From: Planctomycetota bacterium
Lineage (GTDB): Bacteria; Planctomycetota; Phycisphaerae; UBA1845; UTPLA1
Reading direction: 5' to 3'
Length of the DNA stretch: 43,954 nucleotides
NCBI GenBank assembly: GCA_003576905.1
Contig: QEVG01000038.1
Location: 1 to 43,954 of the forward strand
A program made the translations under genes and the position numbers. This document shows, in pieces, positions 25,114 to 33,728 of the stretch (position 1 is the stretch's first letter; each line of letters begins with the position of its first letter). A model generated the notes under the pieces. That model saw only the letters and a program-made list of their open reading frames with translations. It was not told the DNA's origin and ran no database searches.

Positions 25114-25551
25114 TTACGGGCTTGCGGCTTCCGCGTGGGCCCGCATGTAGTTCGCGATGCGCCGGTAGAACTCCTGCGCGACCGCCTGTTCGGCGACGAT
25201 GACTTCGTCCGCCCCGCGCTGTAGGGCCTGGAGACCCGTGCTCGTGTAACGCGTGCTGGCGATGATGTGTATCTCCGGGCGGATCGTGTTGGCGGCCTCG
25301 GTGGCCCGCAGCGCCGCGTCCTCGTCGGGAATCGCCAGCGCCAGCACGCTCGCCGTGTCGATGCCCGCTTTGCGCAGGATCTCTTCAGACGAGATATCCC
25401 CTTCAATGATTTGGTTGCCGATGTTCCGCTGCGCGGCGCACGTGTTCGGGTTCATCTCCACGATGACGAACGGTACGCCGCACGCCTTCAGATACTCGGC
25501 AATGAATCGTCCGCCGACCCCGTACCCCGCGATGATGACATGACCGCGCAT
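25114..25551 (-). CDS. TrkA-N/RCK nucleotide-binding domain protein
   Basis: 145 residues from the ATG at 25551, with GGAGGG four bases upstream. A Rossmann fold starts immediately: HVIIAGYGVGGRFIAEYLK, with the acidic residue in VIVEMNPNTC that binds the ribose of NAD(H) or ATP. Then QIIEGDISSEEILRKAGI and SVLALAIPDEDAALRATEAA, classic TrkA-N. The C-terminal RCK (TrkA-C) domain and any channel are absent, so it is a stand-alone sensor domain. First gene of the operon with the Rieske-flavodoxin fusion 21 bp downstream. Possible roles are regulation of a potassium channel encoded elsewhere or NAD(H) sensing linked to the redox gene next door. Confidence 0.88.
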   Translation of the reverse strand: MRGHVIIAGYGVGGRFIAEYLKACGVPFVIVEMNPNTCAAQRNIGNQIIEGDISSEEILRKAGIDTASVLALAIPDEDAALRATEAANTIRPEIHIIASTRYTSTGLQALQRGADEVIVAEQAVAQEFYRRIANYMRAHAEAASP

Positions 25552-25740
25552 GCGTCCCTCCGACCGGTAGGTACCCGGCATTATACGCCAGACCCCACCG
25601 CCGTGCGGCCCCGCGTGGCGCGGCTCCCGAACGGCGCCGCCGATGGGCCGGCCGCCGCGCCGCCGATTGACTCGGCGGGCCGTGCTGGTTCAGATGGCCG
25701 GACCGAGTCCGGGGAATCGCTCATTCAGTCGAGAACAACC

Positions 25741-26457
25741 ATGACGCCCGACGCCCCCACAGAACAATCCGGCGTGATGAACCTGTTCAAGCCGGTCGGC
25801 CGGTCGTCGGCCAGGTTCGTGTATCGGCTCCGGCCGATCCTCGGCGTGCGGAAGGTCGGTCATGCCGGGACGCTCGATCCCTTCGCCGACGGCGTGCTCG
25901 TCGCCTGCGTCGGCAAGGGCACGCGGCTGGTGGAGCGCATCATGAATCTCCCCAAGCGCTACCGAACGACCATGCGCCTGGGCGTGACCAACGAAACCTT
26001 CGATACCGAGCGGCCGCTTGAGCCTGTGCCCGGCGCACGGCCGGTATCGGCGCAGGATGTCGCGTCCGCGGTGGCCGGGTTCGTCGGGAGCATCAAACAG
26101 ATCCCTCCGATCTACAGCGCCATGCGCATCGGGGGCGTTCTGAGCTACGAACTTGCCAAAAGGGGCCGGCCCGTCGAACTGCCGCCGCGCCCGGTCACGA
26201 TCTACGACATCCGAATTAACGCGTATGAGTGGCCGGTTCTCGATCTGGCCGTCGAGTGCGGCCGCGGAACGTACATCCGGGCGATCGCCCGGGATCTCGG
26301 CATCCGGCTCGGCTGCGGCGCGGTCTGCCAGACGCTCCGCCGCGAGGCGGTCGGGCCGTTTCGGGCCGAAGACGCGATCAACCTCGATGATGTGCCGAAT
26401 GACCGCGTGCCGCCTGCCCTCATACCGCTCGAAAAGGCAATCGAGCTGATCGGCTGA
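25741..26457 (+). CDS. truB: tRNA pseudouridine(55) synthase
   Basis: 238 residues from ATG 25741. Isomerises U55 in the T-loop of tRNAs. The catalytic Asp lies in VGHAGTLDPFADGVLVACVGKGTR. Other TruB marks are MNLFKPVGRSS at the start, TKRLVERI-like KGTRLVERIMNLPKRYRTTM, IPPIYSAMRIGGVLSYELA and the VECGRGTYIRAIARDLG motif. The PUA domain is short or absent, as in smaller bacterial TruBs. No neighbouring infB/rbfA/rpsO, the usual context, is present; the gene stands alone, convergent with the 12-haem cytochrome gene (11 bp between stops). The frame is open further upstream without homology. Confidence 0.93.
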   Translation: MTPDAPTEQSGVMNLFKPVGRSSARFVYRLRPILGVRKVGHAGTLDPFADGVLVACVGKGTRLVERIMNLPKRYRTTMRLGVTNETFDTERPLEPVPGARPVSAQDVASAVAGFVGSIKQIPPIYSAMRIGGVLSYELAKRGRPVELPPRPVTIYDIRINAYEWPVLDLAVECGRGTYIRAIARDLGIRLGCGAVCQTLRREAVGPFRAEDAINLDDVPNDRVPPALIPLEKAIELIG

Positions 26458-26468
26458 TGCACCCGCGC

Positions 26469-28274
26469 CTATTGGGGACTCAGCGCGGCCATCGAGGCGT
26501 CCAGGTCGCGCAGGCTGATGTCGAGCAGTTGCAGGGCGTAGTTCTTGTTGTGAATGCCGTTGCCGGACTTCACGAAGTGAAGGTTTGAACGCGCCTGTCC
26601 GACCCGGTGCTCGACCTCCGGAGAGATCGTCTGGCCGGCCTCGCGAAGCTCCTTGATGCGCGTTTCCACGCGCGCCAGCGAGGCTTCCACTTCCTTGACC
26701 GAGCTGTCGATCTCGTTCACCCACTGATCGAACAGATTGCGATAGTCCTCTCCGTGGCAGGCCACGCAGGTCGCCTGGGTCGCCTGCACGAGCGGATCCC
26801 CCTTGAAGTCGCTGCCCGACTGCGTGTGACAGGCGCGGCAGTTCAGCCGCGAGCCGAACATGGCGTTGGGCATGTCGACCGCCGCCCCCTCGCCGCCGGT
26901 GCCCATGAGCAGTTGCACCTGTTCGCGGTGGTGGCTGGGATGGCAATGCTGGCAGTCGTTGATGACCGGGGCGAGGAAATCCTGGCTGGTGCCCACGTGC
27001 ATGGCGTCGATCAGCTTGTGCTGCACCGAACGGTGGCAGTCGCTGCACCGGGCGCGCTGGTTGGCGACGTGAACGCGGTGATACTCTGCGACGATCTCCG
27101 TATTCCGCCGACCGAAATCGACGAGAAACCGCTGCTGGTCGTGGCAATGCGTGCATTCCCGGGCGGTCACCGTCGCCGCCCCCTGGATGACGTCCATGTG
27201 GCAGCTCGCGCAATCGATGCCGCGGTTGACGATGTCCATGTGGTCCATCAGCGCCGCGGTTGCCGGCGCGGTGTCGGGCATGCCGGTAAGCCGGGATTCC
27301 TGCGGCGGCATGCTGTGAACGGCAATTTTTCGCGTCGGCGGCTCATGGCACTTGAGGCACTCGCCGGTGTCGCGGTTGAAGCTCTGATTCGTGAAGTGAC
27401 ACACGAAACAAGTCTGCTGATCAACGGCGAAGTGGTTCTTCGACGTCGCATCGTAGGTATGACACGCCGAGCAGTTCAGCCCTTCCAACTGCGACAGGCG
27501 CAGCCGCGTGTGCTCCTGGCGCATGAGCAGGGTGGCGTCATCCGCTAGGTGCGGAGCCCCAAGCTGATCGAGCAGTGAGCGGATTTCCGTCTCGCGTTCG
27601 ACCGCCGGCTTCACCGAGCGGCTTGCCGCCTCGACCTTTGCGTAGTCCTCGGGCGAGAGCTTTTCGCGCAGGCGGCTCGCGACCTGGGCGATCTCTTTCT
27701 CGATTTCCTTCAGGCGGGCGTCCTCGCCGATATGCTTGGAATGCACGAATCGGACCGTCGGTGACCGCGTGATTTCCGTCTCATGTCCCGAAACCAGCCG
27801 CTTCTCCTTGCGCGGTTCGCCGATCAGCAGCATCTTGTCGAGGTGCTCGCCGTCGCCATGACACTTCGACCGCATGCAGCTCGCGTCGTCCACGTGGGCC
27901 CGGGGGCGGCCCGCCCCGTAGCGCCCGCTGAAATAGCTGGCGAGCTGCGACAATCCTTTGAACTTCGCCTTGATCGTGTGCTGTTCGCCGGGGGCGTAGT
28001 GGCATTCCACGCACCAGACGTCGAGCTTGGCCCCGTGCTTGTCCTGGGACCAGGACTCGTAATAGGGATCCATGATGTGGCAGGTGCCGCAAAAATCCGG
28101 CCGCGATGTGTAATACTCCGCACCGCCGATGCTGACCGCGCCGAGGATCAGCCCCGACAAAAGAACGATTCCGACCGTGCGCGCGATGCGACGAGGCGGC
28201 TTGACCGGGCCGGGATTGCCGGATTCGGGATCGGGTGTCGAACCGGGGACCGAATCCGCTTTCGGAGTGGACAT
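26469..28274 (-). CDS. Membrane-anchored dodecahaem cytochrome c (NapC/NrfH-like N-terminus)
   Basis: 601 residues. A short proline-rich N-terminus, then one membrane anchor (IARTVGIVLLSGLILGAVSIGG) leading directly into YYTSRPDFCGTCHIMDPYYESW, the layout of NapC/NrfH quinol dehydrogenases. Haem sites in order: CGTCH, CVECH, CMRSKCH (a CX4CH site), CSACH, CFVCH, CLKCH, CASCH, CTHCH, CSDCH, CQHCH, CRACH, CVACH. That makes eleven CXXCH and one CX4CH. Long helical segments lie between sites 3 and 4 (KEIEKEIAQVASRLREKL) and at the C-terminus, the latter probably a NapC-independent helical bundle. Periplasmic, membrane-bound. Quinol oxidation feeding electrons to a partner is inferred. Divergent from the 20-haem protein gene. 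Confidence 0.88.
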   Translation of the reverse strand: MSTPKADSVPGSTPDPESGNPGPVKPPRRIARTVGIVLLSGLILGAVSIGGAEYYTSRPDFCGTCHIMDPYYESWSQDKHGAKLDVWCVECHYAPGEQHTIKAKFKGLSQLASYFSGRYGAGRPRAHVDDASCMRSKCHGDGEHLDKMLLIGEPRKEKRLVSGHETEITRSPTVRFVHSKHIGEDARLKEIEKEIAQVASRLREKLSPEDYAKVEAASRSVKPAVERETEIRSLLDQLGAPHLADDATLLMRQEHTRLRLSQLEGLNCSACHTYDATSKNHFAVDQQTCFVCHFTNQSFNRDTGECLKCHEPPTRKIAVHSMPPQESRLTGMPDTAPATAALMDHMDIVNRGIDCASCHMDVIQGAATVTARECTHCHDQQRFLVDFGRRNTEIVAEYHRVHVANQRARCSDCHRSVQHKLIDAMHVGTSQDFLAPVINDCQHCHPSHHREQVQLLMGTGGEGAAVDMPNAMFGSRLNCRACHTQSGSDFKGDPLVQATQATCVACHGEDYRNLFDQWVNEIDSSVKEVEASLARVETRIKELREAGQTISPEVEHRVGQARSNLHFVKSGNGIHNKNYALQLLDISLRDLDASMAALSPQ

Positions 28275-28587
28275 GCAAGACCCTCACCTGTTGAACCGGG
28301 CTTTCCCGTGGCACCTCGTGCCCGCGGGCACGTGCCGCAGATCGCCACGCGCGCTGCCCGGATCGATTCGCGACCGGGGCATTACGCCGCACCCGGCGCG
28401 CGACTGTAATCTCAAGTCGTTGCGCTATGCAATCGCCGTGCCGGTCTCGGCGAGCTGCGCACTCCGGATTGTGAATCGACGCAGACCGGGTGGAAAGTAT
28501 AATTCAGAACAATGTGTGGCGGTGCCCGGGCCGCGATCTACAAAAGGGCCGTGACAGACGCGGCCAGGACCGGATTCCACGATTCTC
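28275..28587. promoter_or_regulatory. Shared divergent promoter region of the two cytochrome genes
   Basis: 313 bp between the two divergent multihaem genes, the natural place for coordinated control. The right half contains the AT-richest stretch of the neighbourhood (GGAAAGTATAATTCAGAACA, 28491-28510), which holds a good -10-like TATAAT. It is followed 77 bp later by the start of the 20-haem gene. A -35 element was not clear. The left half carries GGTGAGGG about 8 bases before the 12-haem gene start. Confidence 0.5.
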
Positions 28588-31500
28588 ATGCATCTCTCAC
28601 GGCCAACACCCGCCGAGGTTCGCCCTGCAACCAACATCGCCGGCGCGTTGCTTGTCGCGATGGCGGGATTGGTGACGGCCCCCGGTTCCCTTTCCGCCGC
28701 GCATCCCTACGAGGCGGTCCCGACGGCGACCTTCGTCCGTTCGGACCCTCCGGGACTCACCATGCCCACCGATGTCGCCGTCGGACCGGACGGCCGCGTA
28801 TACGTCGCCGACGGCGTTAATCGGCGCGTTGTCGTGTTCGATTCGACCGCCGCGCGCTCCGATGAGTTGCGGTCCATCCCGGGGCCGGGCGGCCCGGTCG
28901 AACTGGGCAACCCGACGGGATTGGATGTCGATCGCGCCGGCAGGCTGTTCATCGCCGATGCCGCGCGGCATGGATTGATCGTCCTCACCGCCGATGGAAC
29001 GCTTGAGCGGGAAATCCCCTTCCCGACGGCGGAGGGCGAGTATCCCGCCGACATCACCGACGTTGCAGTTTCTTCAGACGCCGGCGTCGCCTGGCTGGCG
29101 GACAACGACAACAACCGAGTTATCCGTCTCGACCTGGCGACGGGATCGCGGAAGGAAATGGGGGAGTACGGCTCGTCGGTGGGCCAGCTTATTCACCCGT
29201 TCATGCTCGCCGTTGATGACGACGGCGATGCTTTCGTCTCCGACGTGATCAACGGACGCGTGGCGGTCTTCACAAGGAACGGCGCGCCCTCCCAGCCGGT
29301 CGGAGCATACGGCATCGACATCGGACAGACCTATCGCCCCAAGGGCGTCGCCTGCGACGACATCGGGAATGTCTGGGTGTCGGACAGCGTTCTGGGTGTT
29401 GTTCAAGTGTTCTCCAACGACGGCGTGACGATCGACGTCCTCCGCGATGCGGCGGGCAAGCCGCTTCGCTTCAACATGCCCATGGGGCTGGACTTTCAGC
29501 AATTTGCCGCAAGCAAGCCGTCCGCCGGCGCCGGGCGATCGGACGACGTGCTAAGAAAGTTCGACCTTTACGTGACGGAGCTGGGCGCAAATCGCGTCAC
29601 GAAGCTGAGCGTCACGCGCGGACCCAAGCCCCCTCCGCAGACCGACCGCCGCCCGGTCAGGATCGTCGGCGGACAGGCCCGCGCCTGCACCGTATGTCAC
29701 GTCGAGTGGATCGAGCCGTTTTCACGAAATCAGCCCTCGACCCTTGCCGATCCGCCGCCCTCGACAACGCAGGAGCCGGCCGTCAGCCGGGCGGACATGT
29801 GCCTTTCGTGCCACGACGCGTCAGTGGTTGATTCGCGTGACCGTGTCTGGCAGCACCACGGCCACCAGACAGGCATCGCGCCGCCTCCCGGAATGACGAT
29901 CCCGCCGCACCTGCCGCTCGTGGATGGAAAGGTGGCCTGTCGCACGTGCCACTCGGCGCACACCGGGGGTAGGTTTGACGCGGACTTCCGCACGGCGGTC
30001 TTTCTGCGCATGCAGAACGTCGCCTCGGAGCTGTGTATCAGTTGTCACCAGGACAAGACCAAGGGCCCGGAAGTTGGCACCCACCCCATCGGTGGCATGC
30101 CTTGGGTCGTGCCGCAGGCCCTCGTGGCAGCCGGAGCGAAAGTCGGCCCCAATCCGCGCGAGCTCACCTGCCAGGTCTGCCACACGCCGCATGGCTCGAA
30201 CAACGACCATCTGCTGGTCATGGGTACGACCTCGAATCAACTCTGCATGACCTGCCACGACCAGATGCGCCCCGGAATGTTTCGTGACGGTTCGCACACC
30301 GAACATCCGCTAAGCCCGCTTGTCGATGCGCGGCAGGCCGCCGCCATTGATAACCTGGGTACAAAGGTCGGTCCCGAGGGGCAGTTGATCTGCCTGTCGT
30401 GCCATAAGCTCCATCACGGAAAGGGGGAGCACTATCTCCTCGCGGGCGACCTGACGGACGGCCGGTTCTGCCTCAGTTGTCATGCGGAAAAAACTCAGGT
30501 GCTCGGCACGAGCCATGATCTCCGCGTGAACTTCCCCGAGGAAAAGAACCGGCTCGGTATGACCGCGACTTCCGGCGGGCCGTGCAGCTCCTGTCACATG
30601 TTTCACCGCTACGCCCGCGCGCCGGAGCCCAGCACGCTGGACCCTGGCGGCGGCAAATGCATCACGTGCCACCAGCCCGGACGCTGTGCCGGCGAGAAGT
30701 CCCTGGGACCGGTGAATCATCCGGACACCCGGTGCGTCGAGTGCCACGATCCCCACAATCCGCACCACAAGCCCTTTCTGAAGGACGCGCCGGCCGCGCT
30801 GTGCGCAGGCTGCCACAAGGATCAGATGCTCCTGGCAGGCGGACCGCACGATTACACGCGGCTTCTGAAGGAGAATGGAGACAGTTCGAAGGCTGCAACG
30901 ACATGGGCCGGTGTCGCGCAGAAGTTCACCGATCCCTGCCTTTCCTGCCATCGACCCCACGGTGACGAAACGACCGGGCTCTTCCGGATCGCCGGATCAA
31001 GCGGCGGAGCCGACGCCGGGTGCCGCGCGTGCCACGCCGATTACTCCTGGAATTCGGGCGGGGCGTTCGCGGCGGTTCATCCGACCGGCATGAAGCCCGG
31101 ACAGCCGCACGGCGATCTACCGCTCTCCGCCGCCGCCGAGGGTCATGCAGGTGGCATCTCCTGCCGCACCTGCCACGATCCGCACGACGGAGCCGGTACG
31201 CCCGCGCTGCTACGCGTTCCGTCGGGCGGTCCCGCGTCCGCCCTCTGCACGACCTGTCACGCCGAGATGGCTGCCCTCGCCCATACGGCCCACGGCAAGA
31301 TGGACCTGTCCGCCGCCGGATTCGACGCGGTCGCCTGCGGACCTTGCCATGCGGTGCACGGCGACGCGGCGCGGATCGACCCGCACCGCCTGATGCCGCG
31401 CGATCTGTTTGCGCACCGCGAGGCGGGAGAGACCGGCGCGCCGAACGGTACGCCGGGCGGCGGGGCTGCCGATGCGCATTGCACGGCCTGCCACCGCGCC

Positions 31501-31875
31501 GGCGGCGCGGCCCGCGCGCCGGGAATCGCGACACACCCCGAGGTCGTGATGCAGACAGTCGCCGCCGCCGTGGCGGATTCGTCGCTCCCGCTTTACGACA
31601 CCGAAGGCAAACCGGGAACGAGCGGCAGAATCGCCTGCGGCACATGCCATCTGCCCCATGGCAGACAACTGGAGGCGAACGAATCGGTCCGGCTCGCGGA
31701 ATTGACCACGCAGGAGGTTCGAGCCCAGCGGCTCATGCTCCGGCCCTTTACCGCCCCCAATCTCTGCACCGCCTGTCACGGCGCCGACGCCCTCCGCAGA
31801 TTTCTCTATTTCCATGACGCCGGACGCCGGACCGCTTCGGTCGCCGCCGTCCGGGCCCCCGAAAACGACGGGTAA
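28588..31875 (+). CDS. Exported fusion: NHL-type beta-propeller plus 20-haem cytochrome c
   Basis: 1095 residues. Signal peptide at the N-terminus (NIAGALLVAMAGLVTAPGSLSA). Residues 50-350 are NHL-type repeats (PTDVAVGPDGRVYVADGVNRR, PTGLDVDRAGRLFIADAARH, VAWLADNDNNRVIRLD, PKGVACDDIGNVWVSDS), a six-bladed propeller. From about 370 to the end there are 20 CXXCH motifs, all with two intervening residues, starting ACTVCHVEW and ending LCTACHGAD. Many are of the paired type followed by a second His two or three residues later (CHTPH, CHDPH, CHLPH). No membrane anchor after the signal, so periplasmic or surface. It is divergent from the NapC-like 12-haem gene and precedes a lipoprotein gene. Likely a long electron conduit with a protein-binding domain. 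Confidence 0.9.
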   Translation: MHLSRPTPAEVRPATNIAGALLVAMAGLVTAPGSLSAAHPYEAVPTATFVRSDPPGLTMPTDVAVGPDGRVYVADGVNRRVVVFDSTAARSDELRSIPGPGGPVELGNPTGLDVDRAGRLFIADAARHGLIVLTADGTLEREIPFPTAEGEYPADITDVAVSSDAGVAWLADNDNNRVIRLDLATGSRKEMGEYGSSVGQLIHPFMLAVDDDGDAFVSDVINGRVAVFTRNGAPSQPVGAYGIDIGQTYRPKGVACDDIGNVWVSDSVLGVVQVFSNDGVTIDVLRDAAGKPLRFNMPMGLDFQQFAASKPSAGAGRSDDVLRKFDLYVTELGANRVTKLSVTRGPKPPPQTDRRPVRIVGGQARACTVCHVEWIEPFSRNQPSTLADPPPSTTQEPAVSRADMCLSCHDASVVDSRDRVWQHHGHQTGIAPPPGMTIPPHLPLVDGKVACRTCHSAHTGGRFDADFRTAVFLRMQNVASELCISCHQDKTKGPEVGTHPIGGMPWVVPQALVAAGAKVGPNPRELTCQVCHTPHGSNNDHLLVMGTTSNQLCMTCHDQMRPGMFRDGSHTEHPLSPLVDARQAAAIDNLGTKVGPEGQLICLSCHKLHHGKGEHYLLAGDLTDGRFCLSCHAEKTQVLGTSHDLRVNFPEEKNRLGMTATSGGPCSSCHMFHRYARAPEPSTLDPGGGKCITCHQPGRCAGEKSLGPVNHPDTRCVECHDPHNPHHKPFLKDAPAALCAGCHKDQMLLAGGPHDYTRLLKENGDSSKAATTWAGVAQKFTDPCLSCHRPHGDETTGLFRIAGSSGGADAGCRACHADYSWNSGGAFAAVHPTGMKPGQPHGDLPLSAAAEGHAGGISCRTCHDPHDGAGTPALLRVPSGGPASALCTTCHAEMAALAHTAHGKMDLSAAGFDAVACGPCHAVHGDAARIDPHRLMPRDLFAHREAGETGAPNGTPGGGAADAHCTACHRAGGAARAPGIATHPEVVMQTVAAAVADSSLPLYDTEGKPGTSGRIACGTCHLPHGRQLEANESVRLAELTTQEVRAQRLMLRPFTAPNLCTACHGADALRRFLYFHDAGRRTASVAAVRAPENDG

Positions 31876-31997
31876 CGCGCGTGGCGGGCATTCGGCGTGC
31901 CCACGCCGTCCGACCCCGTTACAATCTCTCCGCAATGGATCGTGCTGTGCGACTGCCTCTTGTTCTCAAATGAGTTAACCGATTGGAGTTGTGTTCC

Positions 31998-32783
31998 ATG
32001 CTTCGCTTTGAGTTCCTGATTGTCGCTTCGCTGTTAATCGCCGTCACAGTTTCGGGATGCGATCAGAACAAAACCGACGTCGCCAAGGAGCCGGCGGCTG
32101 CAAAGTCCACGGACACCGCCGCAAAGCCCAGCGACGCCGACATCAAAGACCTGAATGAGTTCCTGAAAAAGGACCAGCAGCCCGCGGCAGGCGGCACGGC
32201 CGCGCTTCCGCCCGGGCATCCTCCGCTCGACGGCTCCGCGCCCGCACAGGCGGGCGGCGGCATGCCGGCGGGACATCCTCCGGTCGACGGCGCAACGCCG
32301 GCCGCGGCGAAGGGAACGCTGAAGTATGACGCCCCGGCTGACTGGAAATCCGAACAGGTCAAGAGTTCGATGCGCCTCGCCCAGTATCTCATCCCGAGGG
32401 CCGAGGGAGATGCACAGGACGGCCAGATGATCGTCTTTCACTTCGGCCCGGGCCAGGGCGGACCGACGGACATGAACATCGCGCGGTGGAAGGCCATGTT
32501 TACCGGAAAGGACGGCCAGCCCGCCGGTGACGACGTGGCCAAGGTCGAAAAGCGGCAGGTCGCCGGGCTGAACGTTACCACGCTGGACGTTTCTGGAATC
32601 TACAACGATCCGATGATGATGCAGAGCGGCGGCGCGAAGATCGACGGCGAAGCCCGCATGCTGGCCGCCGTTGTCGAGACGCCGGGCGGATCGTATTTCC
32701 TGAAGGCGGTCGGCCCGCTCAAGACGATGAGTGCCCAGACGGAGTCTTTCAGTAAGCTCGTGGAATCGATCCGAATGGAATGA
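31998..32783 (+). CDS. Putative lipoprotein linked to the cytochrome locus
   Basis: 261 residues from ATG 31998 (GGAG ten bases upstream). A clear lipoprotein signal: FLIVASLLIAVTVSGC, with Cys at about residue 21. Then a disordered Ala/Pro/Lys linker holding a repeated P-P-G-H-P-P-L/V-D-G element (ALPPGHPPLDGSAP and MPAGHPPVDG), a pattern I associate with planctomycete exported proteins near cytochrome genes. The C-terminal 150 residues form a globular domain (LKYDAPADWKSEQVKSSMRL, VFHFGPGQGGPTDMNIARWK, ETPGGSYFLKAVGPLKT) resembling a small stress-type or binding module, family uncertain. Same direction as the 20-haem gene, 122 bp after it. Function unknown. Confidence 0.8.
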   Translation: MLRFEFLIVASLLIAVTVSGCDQNKTDVAKEPAAAKSTDTAAKPSDADIKDLNEFLKKDQQPAAGGTAALPPGHPPLDGSAPAQAGGGMPAGHPPVDGATPAAAKGTLKYDAPADWKSEQVKSSMRLAQYLIPRAEGDAQDGQMIVFHFGPGQGGPTDMNIARWKAMFTGKDGQPAGDDVAKVEKRQVAGLNVTTLDVSGIYNDPMMMQSGGAKIDGEARMLAAVVETPGGSYFLKAVGPLKTMSAQTESFSKLVESIRME

Positions 32784-32796
32784 CCCCGGCGGCTCC

Positions 32797-33525
32797 TCAG
32801 TTCGCGGAGAGGCCTTCCGCGGGGCGCGGCGAAGGTTGTCGCGTTTCGGTGACCTTCTGAATGTTCAGTCCGCCCGCGGCGTCGAGGGTGATCTGCCACG
32901 TCTGTCCGGGCCGCACCGGAACGGCCGGCGCCTCAAGTTGAGCGATGCGCACGCCGAACTGCTCGGCGATCCGCCGGTCCTCGATGAAATCCCAGAAACG
33001 CGTCCAGAGCATGTTGCCGATCGGGTCCTCCTCCTTCGCCGCCGCCGTCGTCGGGTTGGCGGCGTCCGGCAGCTTGAATCCGCCCGTCGGCTCCTGCTGA
33101 TCGCCGAAGATGCGCCGAAACAGCGCGAGGCTTTCGGTGCGTCCCGGCTCCGCCTTTCCGACGCGGTCGTGCTCGAATTTGATCACCATCGCCTCGAAGT
33201 AGGCCGTGGTGCCGAAGACGTCGACGGTCTGCGGGACGCCGAGCGATCCGTCGTGCCCGATCTCCTGCCAACGCAGCGTCGTGACGCTGCGGCCCGGCTC
33301 GATGGTCCGCTGATCGAGGACGTCCACCTGCGCCACGCGGCGGCTGGCGGTCAGTCGGCGGGCATATTCGACCAGGCGTGTCCGCTCCTGTTCGAGTTCG
33401 TCGACCTTCGCCTTGAGCGCGCGCACGTCCGCCCCGCCGAAACGGAGGGCCATGAATGCGGCGGCGGCGCCGAAGACGGCGGCGGCGGCAAGGTGTCGGA
33501 TACTCTTTATCATCCCAAGGTACAT
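32797..33525 (-). CDS. Membrane-anchored coiled-coil protein, unknown function
   Basis: 242 residues from the ATG at 33525; 33513 is also possible. One N-terminal membrane helix (HLAAAAVFGAAAAFMALRFG), then a heptad-rich coiled coil (ADVRALKAKVDELEQERTRL), then a beta-rich domain (RSVTTLRWQEIGHDGSLGVP, TVDVFGTTAYFEAMVIKFEH, WTRFWDFIEDRRIAEQFGVR, GQTWQITLDAAGGLNIQKV). The architecture (anchor, coiled coil, periplasmic beta domain) suggests an envelope protein. Convergent with the lipoprotein gene (13 bp between stops). No family recognised. Confidence 0.7.
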   Translation of the reverse strand: MYLGMIKSIRHLAAAAVFGAAAAFMALRFGGADVRALKAKVDELEQERTRLVEYARRLTASRRVAQVDVLDQRTIEPGRSVTTLRWQEIGHDGSLGVPQTVDVFGTTAYFEAMVIKFEHDRVGKAEPGRTESLALFRRIFGDQQEPTGGFKLPDAANPTTAAAKEEDPIGNMLWTRFWDFIEDRRIAEQFGVRIAQLEAPAVPVRPGQTWQITLDAAGGLNIQKVTETRQPSPRPAEGLSAN

Positions 33526-33728
33526 TCGGTCAGGCCGTGTCCTCAGTTCACGCACAGGGGTCCTATCGCGACCCTGCGTGCCGATTCACGCCGCCACGCC
33601 CCTATTATTCGGGCCGGCGCGCGGCTCGGATGCACGCGGGACGCCAGGGTCCGCGACAAAAAGGGCGGACGTCTCATAATGGATGATAGGCGATCCGAAG
33701 GCCCGGCGGGGCGGATGCGCCGGGGCGC

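Noticed and set aside
25690-27213. 507-residue minus-strand frame across truB and the 12-haem gene
   Set aside because: Out-of-frame shadow that runs through part of both real genes; the cysteine motifs of the cytochrome are only in the other frame.
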